A stretch of 64,000 bases of DNA from Colletes latitarsis (Eukaryota; Arthropoda; Insecta; Hymenoptera; Colletidae): NCBI RefSeq assembly GCF_051014445.1, contig NC_135141.1, positions 33,255,422 through 33,319,421 on the forward strand, read 5' to 3'. Each line of letters starts with the position of its first letter. The first letter of the stretch is position 1. The translations under genes were made by a program, and so were the position numbers. This document shows positions 1-15,200 of the stretch, one piece after another. Below the pieces are notes generated by a model that was given only the letters and a program-made list of their open reading frames with translations, was not told the origin of the DNA and ran no database searches.

Positions 1-1441
1 ACACGCGTTGTTCCGCCAGCTCTTTCTAATCTCTGGCTGGTTTCCTTTTTTCTCGTTTGCGAAACGCAATTAAACCAATTACCGCGACCAGAGCGGAGAA
101 ATGAACGCGCGAGAGTTACGTAAAGTAATTGGACGGCTCCGGCGATGGTGAGCGCGCCACGGATTTCCTAAAACGATAATTAACGAGTTATTAAGCGCCG
201 ACTATCCTGCCTTCGACGTTGCTCGTCATTATCCGCGTTTCACACGAGCATCGGAGTGAAATCGTCGATGATGATTCGAAGATAGGGGAAGAGGAGCGAG
301 CAAACGAGCAGTTACTGTGCACGCGCAAACACGCGTCGACCAATTCGAACCGCGGGCGTGAGATCTTGCAGACGACCGACCGACCAACACTTGCCACTCG
401 TGCGTATGTGGACAGACCTTAAGCGCACAGGATGCAATTATACACAGCCTTAAGTGTTATCGTTAAGAGAAAAATGCGCGCTCATAAATTGCCGGTTCTC
501 AGTCGACGGGCGTCGCGCACCGCGGCGATGTATCATGCAAATATGCGAGTTTCATGCTTGTACCTTTGGAATTCATTACACTTAATTGTTCCTGATTGAG
601 ACGCTGCCGCGTTTTCATCGGCTCGAATTTCATTTGTCCGCGCGCGCGTGCTAGCCTCGCCCCTAATCGACCGTCGATCCGTTGTCATTGCTTCGTTTAA
701 GAATGCATCCCATCAATCGAGCAAATATCATGTCACAAATCTAAATCCGTTTACTTAACGATTATTGTTTAAGATAAACGTACTCGATACGCGATAGACG
801 AAGAAGCGAATCGTTTTTCGATACGATTCGAGCGGGACCAATTCCCAACTGTTTTTGAAACGTGTATGCTGTAAGCTAATAAGAGCGCGCAACGTCGAAT
901 GGGTTCCGTTGAATACCATTGCTAAGGTAAGGACTCGGAAAGACGAGTTGAGAACCGTGAAAATAATTAACGTTATAGGGCTCACTGCTCATCAACGATG
1001 ACTATCGGATAAGGCGTACTTGTTAAATTACATACGTTCGTCGAAGCACCGTGCGAGGCTACGGTACGTGAAAGCGGCCATTATCTAGTTTTACTTTTGC
1101 GCAACCGCGTTACACCTCACCAAAACGTAGTCTAGTCTTTCGAAGCCCTTCTATTTTTATATCCTGTATCTTCGTAATTTCATATTAATCCCAATAGGAA
1201 AGAAAACACTCTGTATATATATTGGTATACTCTAGCAAAATAGGCGTAGAACGCACGCATTTCGATTGAATTTCGTTGGGGTGGTTGGTTGCTGCAAGGT
1301 TCTTCTTCGTTTTGCAGAAATAAATAGCAAAGGTTAAAATTTTGTTGCGTAGGTACTATCCTCGGCATATACACAGATATTCTGAGTTTAATAGCGATTC
1401 GCTAGCTAGGAAGATCGTAGGAGGTTCACGCGTGCCTGCAG
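1..1441. other. Non-coding stretch, no gene seen
   Basis: Short open frames on both strands have no domain-like composition, and none is bounded by convincing splice sites until the exon that begins at 1442. Likely intron or intergenic DNA. Confidence 0.5.
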
Positions 1442-1606
1442 GAGACAAAACCATCCTGTGCTGGGGAGAAAGATGCTGGAGAACCGCATGATTGCACGTC
1501 TTCCCCGGACCATGATGGCCGCTCTGGGCACAGCTATTGGTCGATGGGTAATCACACGGTCTCCCTTCTTCTTCGTCCGTATGCTCAAAGATACCCTGAG
1601 CCACCG
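1442..1606 (+). CDS. Candidate internal coding exon of an unrecognised gene
   Basis: A 165-nt (55-codon) open stretch is preceded by an acceptor ending CTGCAG and followed by a strong donor, CCG|GTGAGG. It is phase 0 at both ends. The translation starts ETKPSCAGEKDAGEP and ends LLRPYAQRYPEPP, with balanced amino-acid use typical of real protein: three Cys, several Gly-Asp and Ser-Pro pairs, and an N-glycosylation-type NHT. I do not recognise the family. No partner exon could be identified within the next 20 kb, so the gene would need long introns, or the exon could be alternative. The opposite strand is also open but lacks comparable splice sites. Confidence 0.45.
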
Positions 1607-4600
1607 GTGAGGACCCCGGTGCTGTCATTACACGATCATTTTTTGTTTCAACGGCATTTAATTTGAATCGTTCTCCCTGCTCTCGCTCCTCTACTCTCCT
1701 CGACGCATCTTCTCATCCTCTCAATCTCTGCCTTCCACCACGCGCGCAGAAAGCTCGGTTACTCGTTATCTCTCCTTCCGAACCTTGGTCCGTATCGTTC
1801 TCCTTCGTCTCGATCCACTCTCTTCTTATTCTTCTACTCCACGAGGCCGAACCCGAAAGCCAGCCGTTGGCTTTATCCGACTGGCCACGATCCATCCTCC
1901 GGACGACATGTTATTACGGAGACCCTGGTAATGGATGTTTCGTCGATGTACGGACGCGTGGATAATAATCTGTCCGTTTTATGATCAACTAATTAGAAAC
2001 AACCAGCGTAGGAATTATCTTCGATTCTCTTTCCCTTACAAAAGATATCGAGGATTCTCTTGGCGCGATCTCTCCAGAAGCATATAACCTATTATCTTAT
2101 GCCACGCATCGACGTTTCCTTCGCTTTACACGGTCCGAGTTTTACGATCGATAAACAGGAAGATTTTCGAGCCTCGTACCATATTCTGGAATTCGATACT
2201 CTATTCTGTTCGTCCGTGTCGCATCGCCTGGACCAAGGGACCAGTGAAATTGCTTGGCGCCAGGTAAACATTCTGGAAACGTTCTACGCAAGATACGCTG
2301 GACCGTCTGGATGCCGAAACAGGTACCTACACGACCGAACAAGCTAATTTTATGGTGCAACGGTGACCACCACGTTTCCTTCTTCTATATTTCTCCCTCG
2401 GACCTTCGTACCGCTCGTGACCACGCCTCGGCATGTCTCATCACCGGACGAGTGAATGAAGAGACTCCCTGGGGGCACGAGCGATGCTTCGATCGTCGTC
2501 GCGCCGTGGAGGGACGGAAACGGATCCATCCGAGAAACCACGATTTCAGGTCCATTGACTGAACAAGGACAAAAAAAGAACTTCCAACGACAGGAAAGAC
2601 TGGCCGAAATTTCTGAATGAGTATAGTAATCTCATGGCCTGAGGCGAGGGAGGAGGAAAAACGAGCCTCCTAGAACCAACGTTTCTCAAACATTTTCTTT
2701 TTACTTCCGAAATCGCATACATATATAAAACGCGTCATAGAATGCCAGCCCACGTTCTGGATCTGATATCGCGCGCGATCTATACGAAATGGCAATTATT
2801 TTCATTAAGGGTATTCGCGTCTTATAAATTCTGTTAGTTGCCAAAGGGGGAGCTTATCTGTCGACAGTGCGTTACACAGTTGCTTGATAATTGCCATACA
2901 CATTATGGTCCACGGAGTGAACTAATTCGAACCACACGGCTAACGAAGGAACGAACGGTGCACCGCACCGCGAAAAACGGCAATTTCTCGCGGGCCCGGT
3001 TGCTCGAGCATCGTGAAATTTACGTTTTGCACGGCGTGGTTGTACCGCGATTGCTCACCGCGTGACAGCTAGCTACGATTCTTTTGTTGTCAAAGAAACG
3101 ATGAAGAGGGCGATGGTAGGAGTCGGGAGGTTTGGGTGTAGAGGTTAGGTGGGGGGGGAAAAAAAATGAAAAAGAGGAAAGAGAAAAATACGTTGCCGCG
3201 GCGCGGCGCGGTATTTACGTATGTACGTGCCGCACGAAACGCCTCTGCGTGTTTTGTGAGCGCGTGAACGTGTTGGACATTCACATACGCTTAGCGAAAC
3301 AATTAGACGATTTTATCGCGGCGCGCCACCGGCGTATTCTGTCCCCTTCGCGGTAAGCCCCCAAGCAGACCGGAAGCTGCGAACCACCGGCAGGAGGAGC
3401 CCTCTTCCCCAACCTCACCCTCTTTCCGTGTACGCGCACGTTTCCGGTGACGCTCATTAACGCCCGCCACGGATTTGTTATTCGTAATTCTGTACGGTCA
3501 ATTCGATTTTCACAGATTTATTGTGCTCGATTAGTTTCTTCTCTTCTTCTGTCTACAAAAATCTCTAGCAATCGTCTAGGAAAATGTGACAAGAAGGAAT
3601 CAAATACCAGGCTTGGTTGTATCCGAGGATCGTTAAAAACTATTCCAAGGCAAACGACAAATTATGTACGTTCAATTATTTTAGTATTTCGCACGTGAGA
3701 CGACAAAGCCATTCAAACATAGAATTTTTACTTTGATGCATTTAAAGAGTGACTGTAGCATGAACGATAAAGAATGTATCGTTATTTATAATTTAAGGTA
3801 CTTGAGGCTTTTCCTCCAAGGATACTGCTTGCATTCACAAACCTCAACAGATGTCAACTATTTGTAATTTGTTTACATTTCCACCTCATTGTCGAACGAG
3901 GAAATGCGTTGCAACCTGTTGCATGGCGATAGGTACATCACTATATATTTTACAGTTATCGTTTAAATATTTGCATTATAACGGTGCAATATCGTATACG
4001 GAAAGTTGAATCTACGAATCTTTTAAATCACGTAGTATATATTATTTAAGCGTTTTAGAAGCACTGCGCGCTGTCTTTACATATTAGTTTCTTGTAGGAT
4101 AAGCTATTAAACGAATCTCGTTTCGTAGATTCATCGTAACGCGTAATGAAATATTTAAAGTCGACTACTTGTCGGTAGAGCACACCTGTTCGAAACGATC
4201 GATGGGCTGGCGTAACTTCCTCGTGGTGCTCGTAGGTGCTCGTAGGTGTTTCGTCACCAAAATTACAGTCGTTTCGAAAATGTTTCGGGGCGAAGCAAGG
4301 AAAATGAAGGGCAACCGATTCGGTTAATTTAGCAGGGGTCTCGAAGCGAGAGCCGAATCTTCCGATTAGTCCAGAGGGCGACCTCTTAACAGGCTTTTCA
4401 TGCCGGTAATCGAGAAAATTGGTAAAGTACAGCGCGCATCGAAGTCTGCGATAATCACAGCTGAGCCTGGCAGCGGCCCATTAATTTATCGACTAAAATT
4501 ACAGAGTCGCCGGACCGCAAATCGTTTTTTAAACGCGCTGTTTCGCCACCGAGAGTTTTCCATTCGATACGTGCGTTCTGGTCAATAATCGGTTGCTAAT

Positions 4601-7600
4601 GGGTCTTCTTGTCCATTCCTTCCTTCCCCCGCTCGACCCCAGCCATCGTTCTTCCTACTTTCTAATGAGACAAAATTCATAAATATAAATCAGTTGCAAG
4701 GTAGACGATTCGCGTAGACAAAATGTTATTAAAACCGTTTTCATGGACGATCGTAACACAGTATGAATCGATGTTTAATGTAAAAGAACGAACGAACGAA
4801 CAGGATAGTTGTGTCGTTCGTTAACAAACTTGGCGCGTCGGATCTCTTAATTTCCTCGTAAATCGTACCGGATGTGTCGCAGCCAACGACTCGAGGAACA
4901 AGGAACACGTAATCGAGGCGCTCGGCGTTTGGACATTAAACATAGATTTTGGGAGACGGCTCGGCGCGACGTGCCCACAGGGCAGACCGAAACATCCACG
5001 CGTAATTGGATCCTGAACCGAGCAGCTTCTATATAACTACATGGATTTTCACTAATTTCGTCCAATTTACAGAGACATTGTTTTTTTTCTTCTTCGTCGT
5101 CCCCTCCCGTCCTATCGCCCAAGGCTTCAGATTCTAAAAGTATACCCATTGACGCACCCACACGCGAACATCGTTTTGATCGCGCATCGCGCCGTTCGAA
5201 AGAAAGAAACGGTTTTCGGTAGCGGCAATTTGTTCACGATCCGTATTCGAGCCGAGCATAAGCAGCAGGTAAAAGGAATCGACCCCCCTCCCCGATCCGC
5301 CCCGTCCCGCCCGGTGGAGTTGGAGAAGCGCGTAAACCAAGTCGGTGAATGGCTCTAGAAATTCTACGACGCGAAGGTGATTCAGAAAAGCGCACGAGCG
5401 AATTACATGGTGCATCGACGCTAGTAGAAACGTTTTATCGTTACCGTGGAAAATTTTAATTAACGTTAGGTACGCATACAGATTCGTGATAAAAGATCTT
5501 TCCGTGGCATAAAGGAAAATATGTAATTTATAGGACCGATAGTTATATTCTTTCCGTCAGCGGAATTCCGTTCACCGGGCAGCGTTAACCGATGTCCAGA
5601 AAATTAGATTAACGCATTCGAGCACCATGGCGCGCATACCGGCGCGGAATATAACACTGACTAACGACTTTCGCCAGTGCGTTAAGCGCTCCCATTGTTC
5701 TGCCGCGGAAGTTTGCCGGTCAGCCGGAAACACTCCACTCGACCTCAGTCATTTTCGCTATCGTCAATGACAAAGCGTGTTCGTTAACACCAATTACCAT
5801 ACACCCGTGTACCCGCACGCGTTGGAATTATTGGAAAACTCAATCGTAAATGAACGTGGAAAATTTCATCGACGCGTTACACGACTTGACCGCGTATCTT
5901 TGCCCTGGCTGACAAATTCGTTTTCACTTGGATCGAATCTTGAACGTTACTGTTTCCAAGAGTCTCTTTAACTTTGACCGTCGTTAGTGCGCGGCGATCA
6001 CGCATCGTTGGAACATCAATGAGAGGCATTAGACCGATGGAAAGGCAGGATCGAGGAAGTTGCGGTTACGGGCTGTGGTGCCGTGTTTTCGCGGCCGAAC
6101 GACCACGCGGCCAACGAATAATGGAAAAAATATGTGGGGGAGACTCGCTAGCTGACAGCGATGACAGACAACGGAGCAAGAGAAAGGAACAGCCGGATAG
6201 AAGGAGAGAGTCGAGCACGGTCGGCATGACAGAAGTCAAGCATCCCGAATGAATCGTCAATTTCGAACGAGGCTTTTCGGTCTCGCAGCCACGCAACACG
6301 AACCGTGCCGCTGCAAATAGGAAGCATAAAGACACCATATGCTGGCTGTTCACGGTTTTATCGTCTTTCCTGAGCTCCGCGTTCGTCCACCTGAAGCCTA
6401 ATTGTTAGTTAATTATCCGTCCGTCCGCCATGTTGCGGTTTATACGCATTGCCGAGTCAATTATTACCAAGCAAGCGAGCGTGGCCATCCGCGCAGCTTT
6501 TTGATTCGAAAGTCAGCTTAGCGTATGCCTAAACGTCCATTAGCGGTCAGCTTTTTATATCCTCGATTACGATTATTTCGCCCCGTTTACTCCATTACTT
6601 GTTCGTTGTTGGCATTCGGTCGTGAAACGACGCGATTATTATTCTGGTTGTCGAAACAATAATTACGAAACTTGATGGCGGATCTCTTAGGGGTTGTACC
6701 CGATAGTTATCGTTAAAAGTTTGTTTGCGACGTTACTCGATTCGACGAGAAAACCATCGAAATACGTGTGCCTATATGGTTCTGAATGGCATACGTATTG
6801 GTGAATCCTGAACGATACTCCGCGTCTTTCAGCGTTGTCTTGATTTCGCAACGACCAGCCTTCCTTGGAGGTAAATGTTGTGACCGGCGCGATCGAACAC
6901 GACTAATATTTCATCGAACGTTTCCCCGCGAGAGGGACCTTATCGCCGGGGCCAGGCGAAAACGTACGAGCGGTGTTTAATAAAAATGACGATAATATGA
7001 GCATCTCGTGTCGCGGTAATGAGACCCGCGGATCGGCTATCTTCTTCGGTCCGTGTCCCCGATAACCAGGCTGCATCAATCATCCCCCACTCTCCCGCCT
7101 CGACTGTTCGCCTCCCTCTCTTCCCTCCCACTTTGCTGACCGTTCGCCCTCGCCATCACCCCGGTAATAAAGACGAAACTTTACGGCGTCCCGGCGCAGA
7201 GTTCTCCTGCCTGTTCTCGCTGGCCCGGAAACAAGTTCGGACGAACCGAATCGGCCGAATGACTGATCGTTCTCGACAGAATTCTACGGATGCAAATGCG
7301 AACACGACCCGTGGCGGATCGGTAGCGACGCGTCAGGTCGAAGAAACTTTGTTTTATTTGCGACACTGGAAGGGTTGAATGGCGTATTGCTGTTCCATTC
7401 GATCGATGGATCTAGATAACGGAGAAATTTTTGATCCAAGTCTCCACGAGCGAAACCTGTTTACGCTCGTTTAACGGTTTGTTTCTGGTTAGTTGCGAAT
7501 CATCGAATCCTTCGCTACTCGTATCTCTAGTAGCGTAATACAACTTTTTTCTTTACGCAAACTTTCGAAATATCTATATGTACGTATACTTTGTTTAAAG

Positions 7601-10600
7601 AACATACAACTGTCGATGACTCAGATTAGGCATCCGATCGGTCGTGTATTTCTCAGAGCGTTTGACGTTCGAATAGAATCGATGGAACGACACCGCCAGG
7701 TAGACGAAAGGTTACCACCAGAGGTACCATCGCTCGATCGTGTCGCAGTAACTATTTTATTAAGTATCTCGTGCGAGCGTATTCTCGAGCAGATGGAATT
7801 TCCTCTCGTCCTCGAGCCGATCGACACGAATCGAGAAGGCTTCGATAAAAATTAGTAAAACCGAACGAAGGTAATCGCAGTGATTACGTTGTTGACGATA
7901 CACGCGGCCACTCGATGACACATAATAACGGTAACGAGAGAAAAAGACGGGACAGTTAGATACGATTACCGGAGGTTTCGAGGCGAGAATACGTATTTTC
8001 TCGCAGTCCGTTTATTTACGTAATCTGTTGGATCCACGATGGATGCCTCGATGAATCGCGCGAAGGAGCTGCGATTGGAGCTGCTCTGCTAAAAGTAATA
8101 CCTTGCGTCGTTCCGCGCGACTCATTTTACTAGCGTTACAAAATATGTATATGCTAGCTAGCTGCTGCTGTTTTAAGATCTCGACGCAATCTATTTCTAT
8201 ATTCTTTTCATTTAATCGATGAACGTTTCCTAACATTTTCATTCGTGATCCTGTTGCACGTTTACTCGGAACGACGAAATCTACCGGCATTTGCTACGGA
8301 GTAAATTTGTACGATGCTCTGCAAGACGCTCTAATAAATCGTCGCAGAGGTCTCCAAGAGCAATCTCTTATATAAATGGGAACGATTTAGCCTAGCGGTC
8401 TCGCTGGGGGATATCTTAATTTCGTGTACATTTACCTGTTCGAAGAGGACAATCTAAAAAGGAAAGCACGCGTATACTGCTTTATCTTACTGCGTGGTCT
8501 TGTAGCTAATTTATAAGGCGAGTTAACTTGCCGATAGGAGGACCTGTTCACAAATTAAACGACTCCATCCGCCAGCAGTATCCCTGTAAGTCCCTAGAGA
8601 AGGAGAACTTTTTAAACGAACTTTACTTTTGCTTCTTCGCCCTCTTCTTCTTCTTCCTTTGTTCGGTTTGTCGCAGACGAAAGAAACTGATTTTATCGTC
8701 ATGATATAATATAACGTGTGCTTGTGTGTGTGGGCTTTTTTTAAAAAAAACCCAAGTTTTGACAAAACATTACACGTTTTCTATTTTTTTCGGATACGTG
8801 CCGACCGTTTCGTAATTTTGCTGTTCTTCGTTATTAATGTCACGTACGAATACTCATTATTACCTATTGACTCGGTTTTGCATTCAGGAGACAGAATGCA
8901 CCATACGTAGGAATCTGATAAGTTTCTGTAGTTTGGAGCTATCTGCACGCGGACACTCCCCTTTCTTTCGCGTGCGTGTCGCGCGAAGCGCATTATCACC
9001 GCGACAGACTTTCGTAATCTTCACGGGCAGCATTTATACTTTATAACGGGCTCGTTCATCGCATCGTTTACTGGCATGACAAATGGTAATCGCAGTTTCT
9101 CCGTTCCTCGTTGTTTTATCCGAGCTCTCCCTTTCTCCACGGTTGGACTTATCGGCCCGTTCCTGTGTAATGTTATTTCTCTGCCTCCTACGATTGTCTT
9201 TTCTTGAAACCTCCAAGACGTATTTAAAATTTTCGTATAAAACGCGGCAAATCTTGTATCTTCTCTTTGGTTTCTCAGTCGATGTAATTTCGAACGTTAG
9301 CCGACTATAATTTCGAAGAAAACCTACCTAACTACCGTTCGAGAAGTTATCTTCGAAACTTTTACAAGGTTTCGGGGTTATCACGAGGATTCAGAGGACA
9401 ATTTCGCGAGCTTTCCCCGAGAGCCGACGACGGACACGGCACGAGAAATCGAATAATTTACGCGTGGCTTATCATCGCGGCATATCTCCCACGTCGCGTT
9501 CTAAGAGCGTTGTTATTGCAAAATCTTGTCGCACGGGAGCGAACGGGAATGGCCTTTTAGATCAGAAAATCGCGTAACCAACGACTTGGTTCGTTTTTCA
9601 ATGGAAACTGCGGGCAATTCGCGTCAACGGGGCCATAAGTCGAAAAATAAGTAGATAACACCGACTATTCGTAAATCAGTAGATGAAACGGATTTAGGAA
9701 CGGAGTCACCGAGTCGAAGACGGTGTAATATAACAAGTTGAGCACAGATGGCTCGAAGAACAAATAATTATTTCGAAACTTTGATACGTATTTCCGTCGA
9801 AAGCTCTGCAACGTTTAAAAGGCTATAGTGTAAATCGGTCCTTTCGCACTTGGAACGACCGTCCTTTTATTTCTCACTGTTTTGTTTTAACGAGGGGTCG
9901 CGCGAGAGCACGAGGCCCGAACCTAAAACGCTCTATCTTCGGAAAGAAGGGACACGATTAGTACATAAAGCGCTCGTCTTATCTTAACAGGGAACGGGTA
10001 TTCGCTTGCGCCCGGACCCTTGCCCGAATCTCGTCTAATCATGGCTCTATTTAGATCCATGGGGAACCAGAGGACTCCTTTAAGAGGATATCCGTGTTTA
10101 ACTCGACCGCGCTCGGTTTACGACTCTTTAATCGCCCAAAATTTCTTGCCAACCACTAAAAACGTCTTCTTGTGTCACCTTCCTCGGACGCTTCCTCGAT
10201 CCTGTGTTCACGGTTACACACGGTGGTTACCTGGAATTCCCGCGAACAAAATGTTTATCGAATGTCAATCGATATACTAAAATCCCCTTGCTGCGAGATT
10301 ATTCGTTCGCGAATAGTTGCCATCTTGGCTAGAAAAACTTCCATCGCAGAAGGATTTTATTTATTATTTTGCAGTTCCGTATCGAGAAACGCATAGATTA
10401 CTTGTCCAAGTCTCTATTTTCCAAGATTTCTCGTCATTTAATATTCAAAGTTTGTTCGTAGCATTTCGTAGGAATCGTCGGCCAGTTACTTTTCCAACGT
10501 TCGTTTTCTATGGTTGAAAAGAATTTTAGGTAAATTTGAGTTATATTAATAATTTCATATTCGAAAGGTCTCGTATTTGTTTGTAAACGTTGGATCGATG

Positions 10601-12214
10601 AATGTGATATTTTCGTGGTAATTGACAGGTTTACGGAAACTTGCGTTAAATTCGATTCTAATTGCTACCGTAATTCGATCGTTTATGCGTTCATTGCGAA
10701 TCCAATTACACGGCGTTCTCTGCCGCTATTCTAAAACGCTCGCAATGAAATTTTGTCAATTTTCATCGGACGATCGCCCCTATAAAATTAATGGTATATC
10801 CGCGAGCGCGAGTTTCCGATGGCAGTTTCACCCTCGTTGGCTCGCGGCCTGATTGCCTCGTCATTTCGTCCGATCCGTCGATCGGAATCCACCGAACGTT
10901 ATCCCCCGGATCCATTGAACGACTGATTACGATCGTTTCGCAGTTACCGTTGCTAATAAAAATCATGCTCTTCTTGACTATCAATTCAAACAGAAATTGC
11001 TACGCTCCTGCCGCCGCCGCCGCTCTGTCCAGCGGATAATGTACTTCCATCATTAACGTCACTACCGATACTTCATGATCGTTACGAACGGGCCAATTAC
11101 TCATTCCATTCGCCGACGATCCTCGCGTACCTCTTCCAGTATATACTTGACAATCAGCCTGGCCGGTACGGTGGGGCCCGGTTCACGGCCTCCGTTTCTC
11201 TTCGATAGAATTCTATTTCTCGTGCTTCGGCTATTCTTAATTGTCCATCGAACATTCTATGGAAACTTACTTAGGATGTATCATAGAATAGATTCGCGAA
11301 TTGGATCGATTCGTCTTACATCTCGACAAGATTAGGGTCACGTAGTACAACGCGCGTAGCTACGCAACGTCTACGTATCGTAGTTCAATCTCGTCTCCAT
11401 CGTTTACAACTTACTTGTTTCTCAAGGATCTTTCTTTAGTTGTCGTATTACATGATTCGCGGATCGACTAAATCCACCTGTAAAAACTAAATCAACTGGC
11501 AAGTTTTGACGCGAAAGAGTATCGATTACTCGATCGCACGAGTATCGAGAGGGGCAATGTTTCTGCTAAGCGACCAGTAACAGTAAGAAAATGAAACGAT
11601 CCCGATGGGACCTCCCAATTCACCGTTATTTACCAGCGCTGATTCTTGAGCGCAGATATCGTACGATACCATCCAACCCTTAACCGCAACTGCTGATCGT
11701 TCTATCATTTCGATCGATGAACACGATAGAGAAGTTGGATCGCAGACGACGGTATAGAAAAATCGTAATTGCACCGATTGCATTGCGGCTGGCCGTCATT
11801 AGCGCGGCCGCCAAAGAGACCTAAGACCTAAGAACTGATAGATCGATACTGACAGAAGGAAAGAACGAACGAACGAAGAAAATGATAATATTGGAAAAGA
11901 AAACGTGCCAGAGAACAGAGGATGAGTAAGCATTTAAATTATAAAATATCGACGATATAAAGATACACGTGACTATAAACAAACAAAGGAGATGACAACT
12001 ACGGAATGTGATCCGAAATCTTTACTATATCGCGCAAGTCGTAGTAATAAAAAAAAAGAAATCGACAGGAGAATATGGTGGAAGAAAAAAGTAGAAAGAT
12101 CGAGAATCGTTTTGCGAGACGAGCCTATACGGTCGATCCGAGACGATTCGTTCAGGTATAACATTAAAATTAATAATATTTCGGCCGTGCGTTATCGTTG
12201 TTATTATCGGGCAG

Positions 12215-12233
12215 GTGGCGTGGCGTGGCGTGG
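12215..12233. repeat. Short GTGGC tandem repeat
   Basis: Three consecutive copies of a GTGGC/GCGTG pentamer lie in non-coding sequence. Confidence 0.6.
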
Positions 12234-15200
12234 TTCGGTATACCATGTGCTTTCGTAGTAACGCTGGTTTGATTTTCGCGTGACTGGCCGATATTGAACT
12301 GGATGGACACTCGTAGAAAGCGGGGCGAAGCGGAGTGGCGTTCACCAGCCGGTCGTGGTTTCTATGCATAGTCTAAAGCCAAGATTGTCTGGATATCCGA
12401 ATACTAATTTGATTCGGCGCTCACCGATCCCGGTTGCCCGGAGATTGCTGGACGGATATTGGAATCGGCGCGCATCTACGTTATCGCAATCGCGAACGTT
12501 GCGGAATACGAATACTCGTCACGCGGTGAAATAGTGTCCTGCTTCAAAAAATCCTAAAACGTTCGATCACAGTTCTTTCGGTGTTGTGTCGTACGCAATA
12601 TCGCATTCAGTTGCGACTGGTTTCCCATTATTCCACTAAAACTTATCAAGTTTATTTATCTAATATTCGTCGTATAAAGAAAATTTATTATACGTCTAGG
12701 TTAGATCTGGGTTAATCGTGCGGTTTCAAGTTTTTAAGTTTCTTTAGAAAACGAGAATTGTCCAAGACTTTAATGCGTTACAACATCGTGAAATCGTCTA
12801 ACCAGCCGAGTGAACAACATCTGCAGAAACATCGCAAGAATCGTAAGTAGTTTTCAGATAATATCGTCGATTGCTTTGGCTATTAGACGATAAGATCGAT
12901 CAACGTTGACCTTCGAGACTCGAATCGTGAAATTACTGGTTTACAGTTGGAGTAAACGCGATGAATCAGGAATACGGTTCGCTAGACTTTAGAAGAATAT
13001 CGTTTCGCGATACGACGTGTAGAAATAACGAACGAATTTGCTGGATAAATCCATTGGGAATGGAAATTTCGAATGGTCGTTGATTCGACATGGTGATAGT
13101 CGGAAATTTGCATAGTCGAACGAGCGGTTTCACCCTCGTCTCGATACGGATATTCGCTTCCTGATCGAACACACTGCTGCCGCTACATTGTTGAAAAGTG
13201 TCTTGTGTGTTCTTGGTAATAATTTTCTAATGAACGGTATAACAGTAAACGAAAAGACACCGAAGGTGAACTGTGATCGGTGTAAAATTCTCGAGACAGC
13301 CCGTGTGTAATTTGTTTCCTCGAAGCAACGCGGAATTATTTCTTACGATGGCTATTGTTAGACATAAAGACATATCACGTAGATATATTTTTTCAAACTT
13401 TATACTTGAAACTACATTTAAGAAATTGTACGAGTGGGTAACGGTTTAGGAAGTAGCGAAGAATCGCTACCGGGGATAAACTCGGACCAATCAGGAATAT
13501 TTCGCGACGCTAGAATATCAAGTAGTTGCCCACGAAAAAGCTGAATTGCTCGTCGCGAAATGCGCGACGCTTTGAATCATAATTTTCCGTCTGAAGCTTC
13601 GACGGCATTAAAATCGCGACTACGAACAATCAACGCGCTTCGCTGCCTTTGAAGGAAACGTAGCAGCTGATATTGAGCCGCTTTGAGCGCGGACCGCCTC
13701 ATCGTATGAATTTTAAGTACAACCACGATATTCAAAGCCATCACCCACCAGACATTCCATGTTAGATCGCATTACATTTTACATCGTGGTTTTCATTTAA
13801 TATTAAACTTTAAAAACCGATTATTTAAATAAAAGAGATTATAATGGGATCTTGGATGGACCCGGCGCGATCGATGAAGCGTTAAACAACATTAGAGAAC
13901 GTAACATTTTTGTCATAGTACATATTTTTTCCTTATTGGAACCAATTTCTTACGATTACGCTTACGATTAAGGCCAGCTACATATTGGAACCGACATCCT
14001 CGCTGGCACTTGGATTCGTAGCCGCAACTTTGCGTGTTCGTTGTGTATAATCGACTCATTAGGGGAAGAAAATAACGTATCGCCAGTTGCGAAGCCTACC
14101 CGTCGTTCAGCGCGAGATCATTTTGCAGAGTAACAATGGACTTGGCGTGCCGTCGCGTCGATCCCTTCAAACGACAGATACAGTCCGCAGAAAACTAACA
14201 AGAACCAAGACCTATCATAATTGCCTTTCATCGGGGCATCGCGTTTCTTCGTGACCGTGAAATTTAAAATCAACTATATTCCCCGAGTGTGAAACTATTT
14301 TTGCTTTCGAGAAGAAAAGACGACGTGGTACGGTAAGCAATTTGCCGTTCGATATCGCGTGACGTTTTAAGAGAGGACGCGAACAGTTGCCGTACAAAAT
14401 TGCCGATGTTTGTAGGAGAAATTCGACCGGTAAAATGCGGACAAATACGCGACGCCTTCGAAGCGTTGTTATTTTTTAAACACGGTAAACGACGTTCGAT
14501 ATACATACGTATACGATTGTAATTCGTTCCGAAGCTTCTCGCCCAAGTCGAATTCTGTAACACGTGGTCGCGTTGATAAAGGGAATAAAAACAGCGTCGA
14601 GTAATTTTTCCTTGATGACCGGTGACAATGTCCGATCCAGTATGCTGTCACGATCGGTCTTTCTTTCTTCTTGCGATACATTTCATAAGAAATGTTTCTT
14701 ATAAGAATTCTTTCTAATCTGTTATTGATCTCTCAATTGTTGGCAACGATGTTGAATCCGGCAAGTTCCGAGAACCCTTGTAAAGGCGATAACATGGTCT
14801 CGATTGCGTGAGGCTGACAAACAGTTGGTAAGAGAATTGCGTTGCGGTTCGTCCGTCATGTGTCTCGGAAATCCGCCGCGCATTTGTGTCTCCTTTCTTT
14901 TGGTCGGTGGTGTTCCTTTTTCAATCTGCCTAGCAAGGAAATCACAGGATTACCGGTCGCCGATAATGCCCGAAGCGGTAGAAGTATCGTCGAGGCACCG
15001 CACCAGCTGCTCGACCCGACCAAGATCACGAAATCCTACGGCGAATGGCGAGCCGAGTGCACGCGCGTGCAGCTCCCGGTGCATAATGCGCCTAATGTGT
15101 TTGCAACATATGGAGAAGCGGACCGAACGCGGTTTCCTTTGTAGGCCGTGCAACACGAGTTCGTGGTTTCTCGATTTTACGTAGAGATTAGTGGCGGTCA

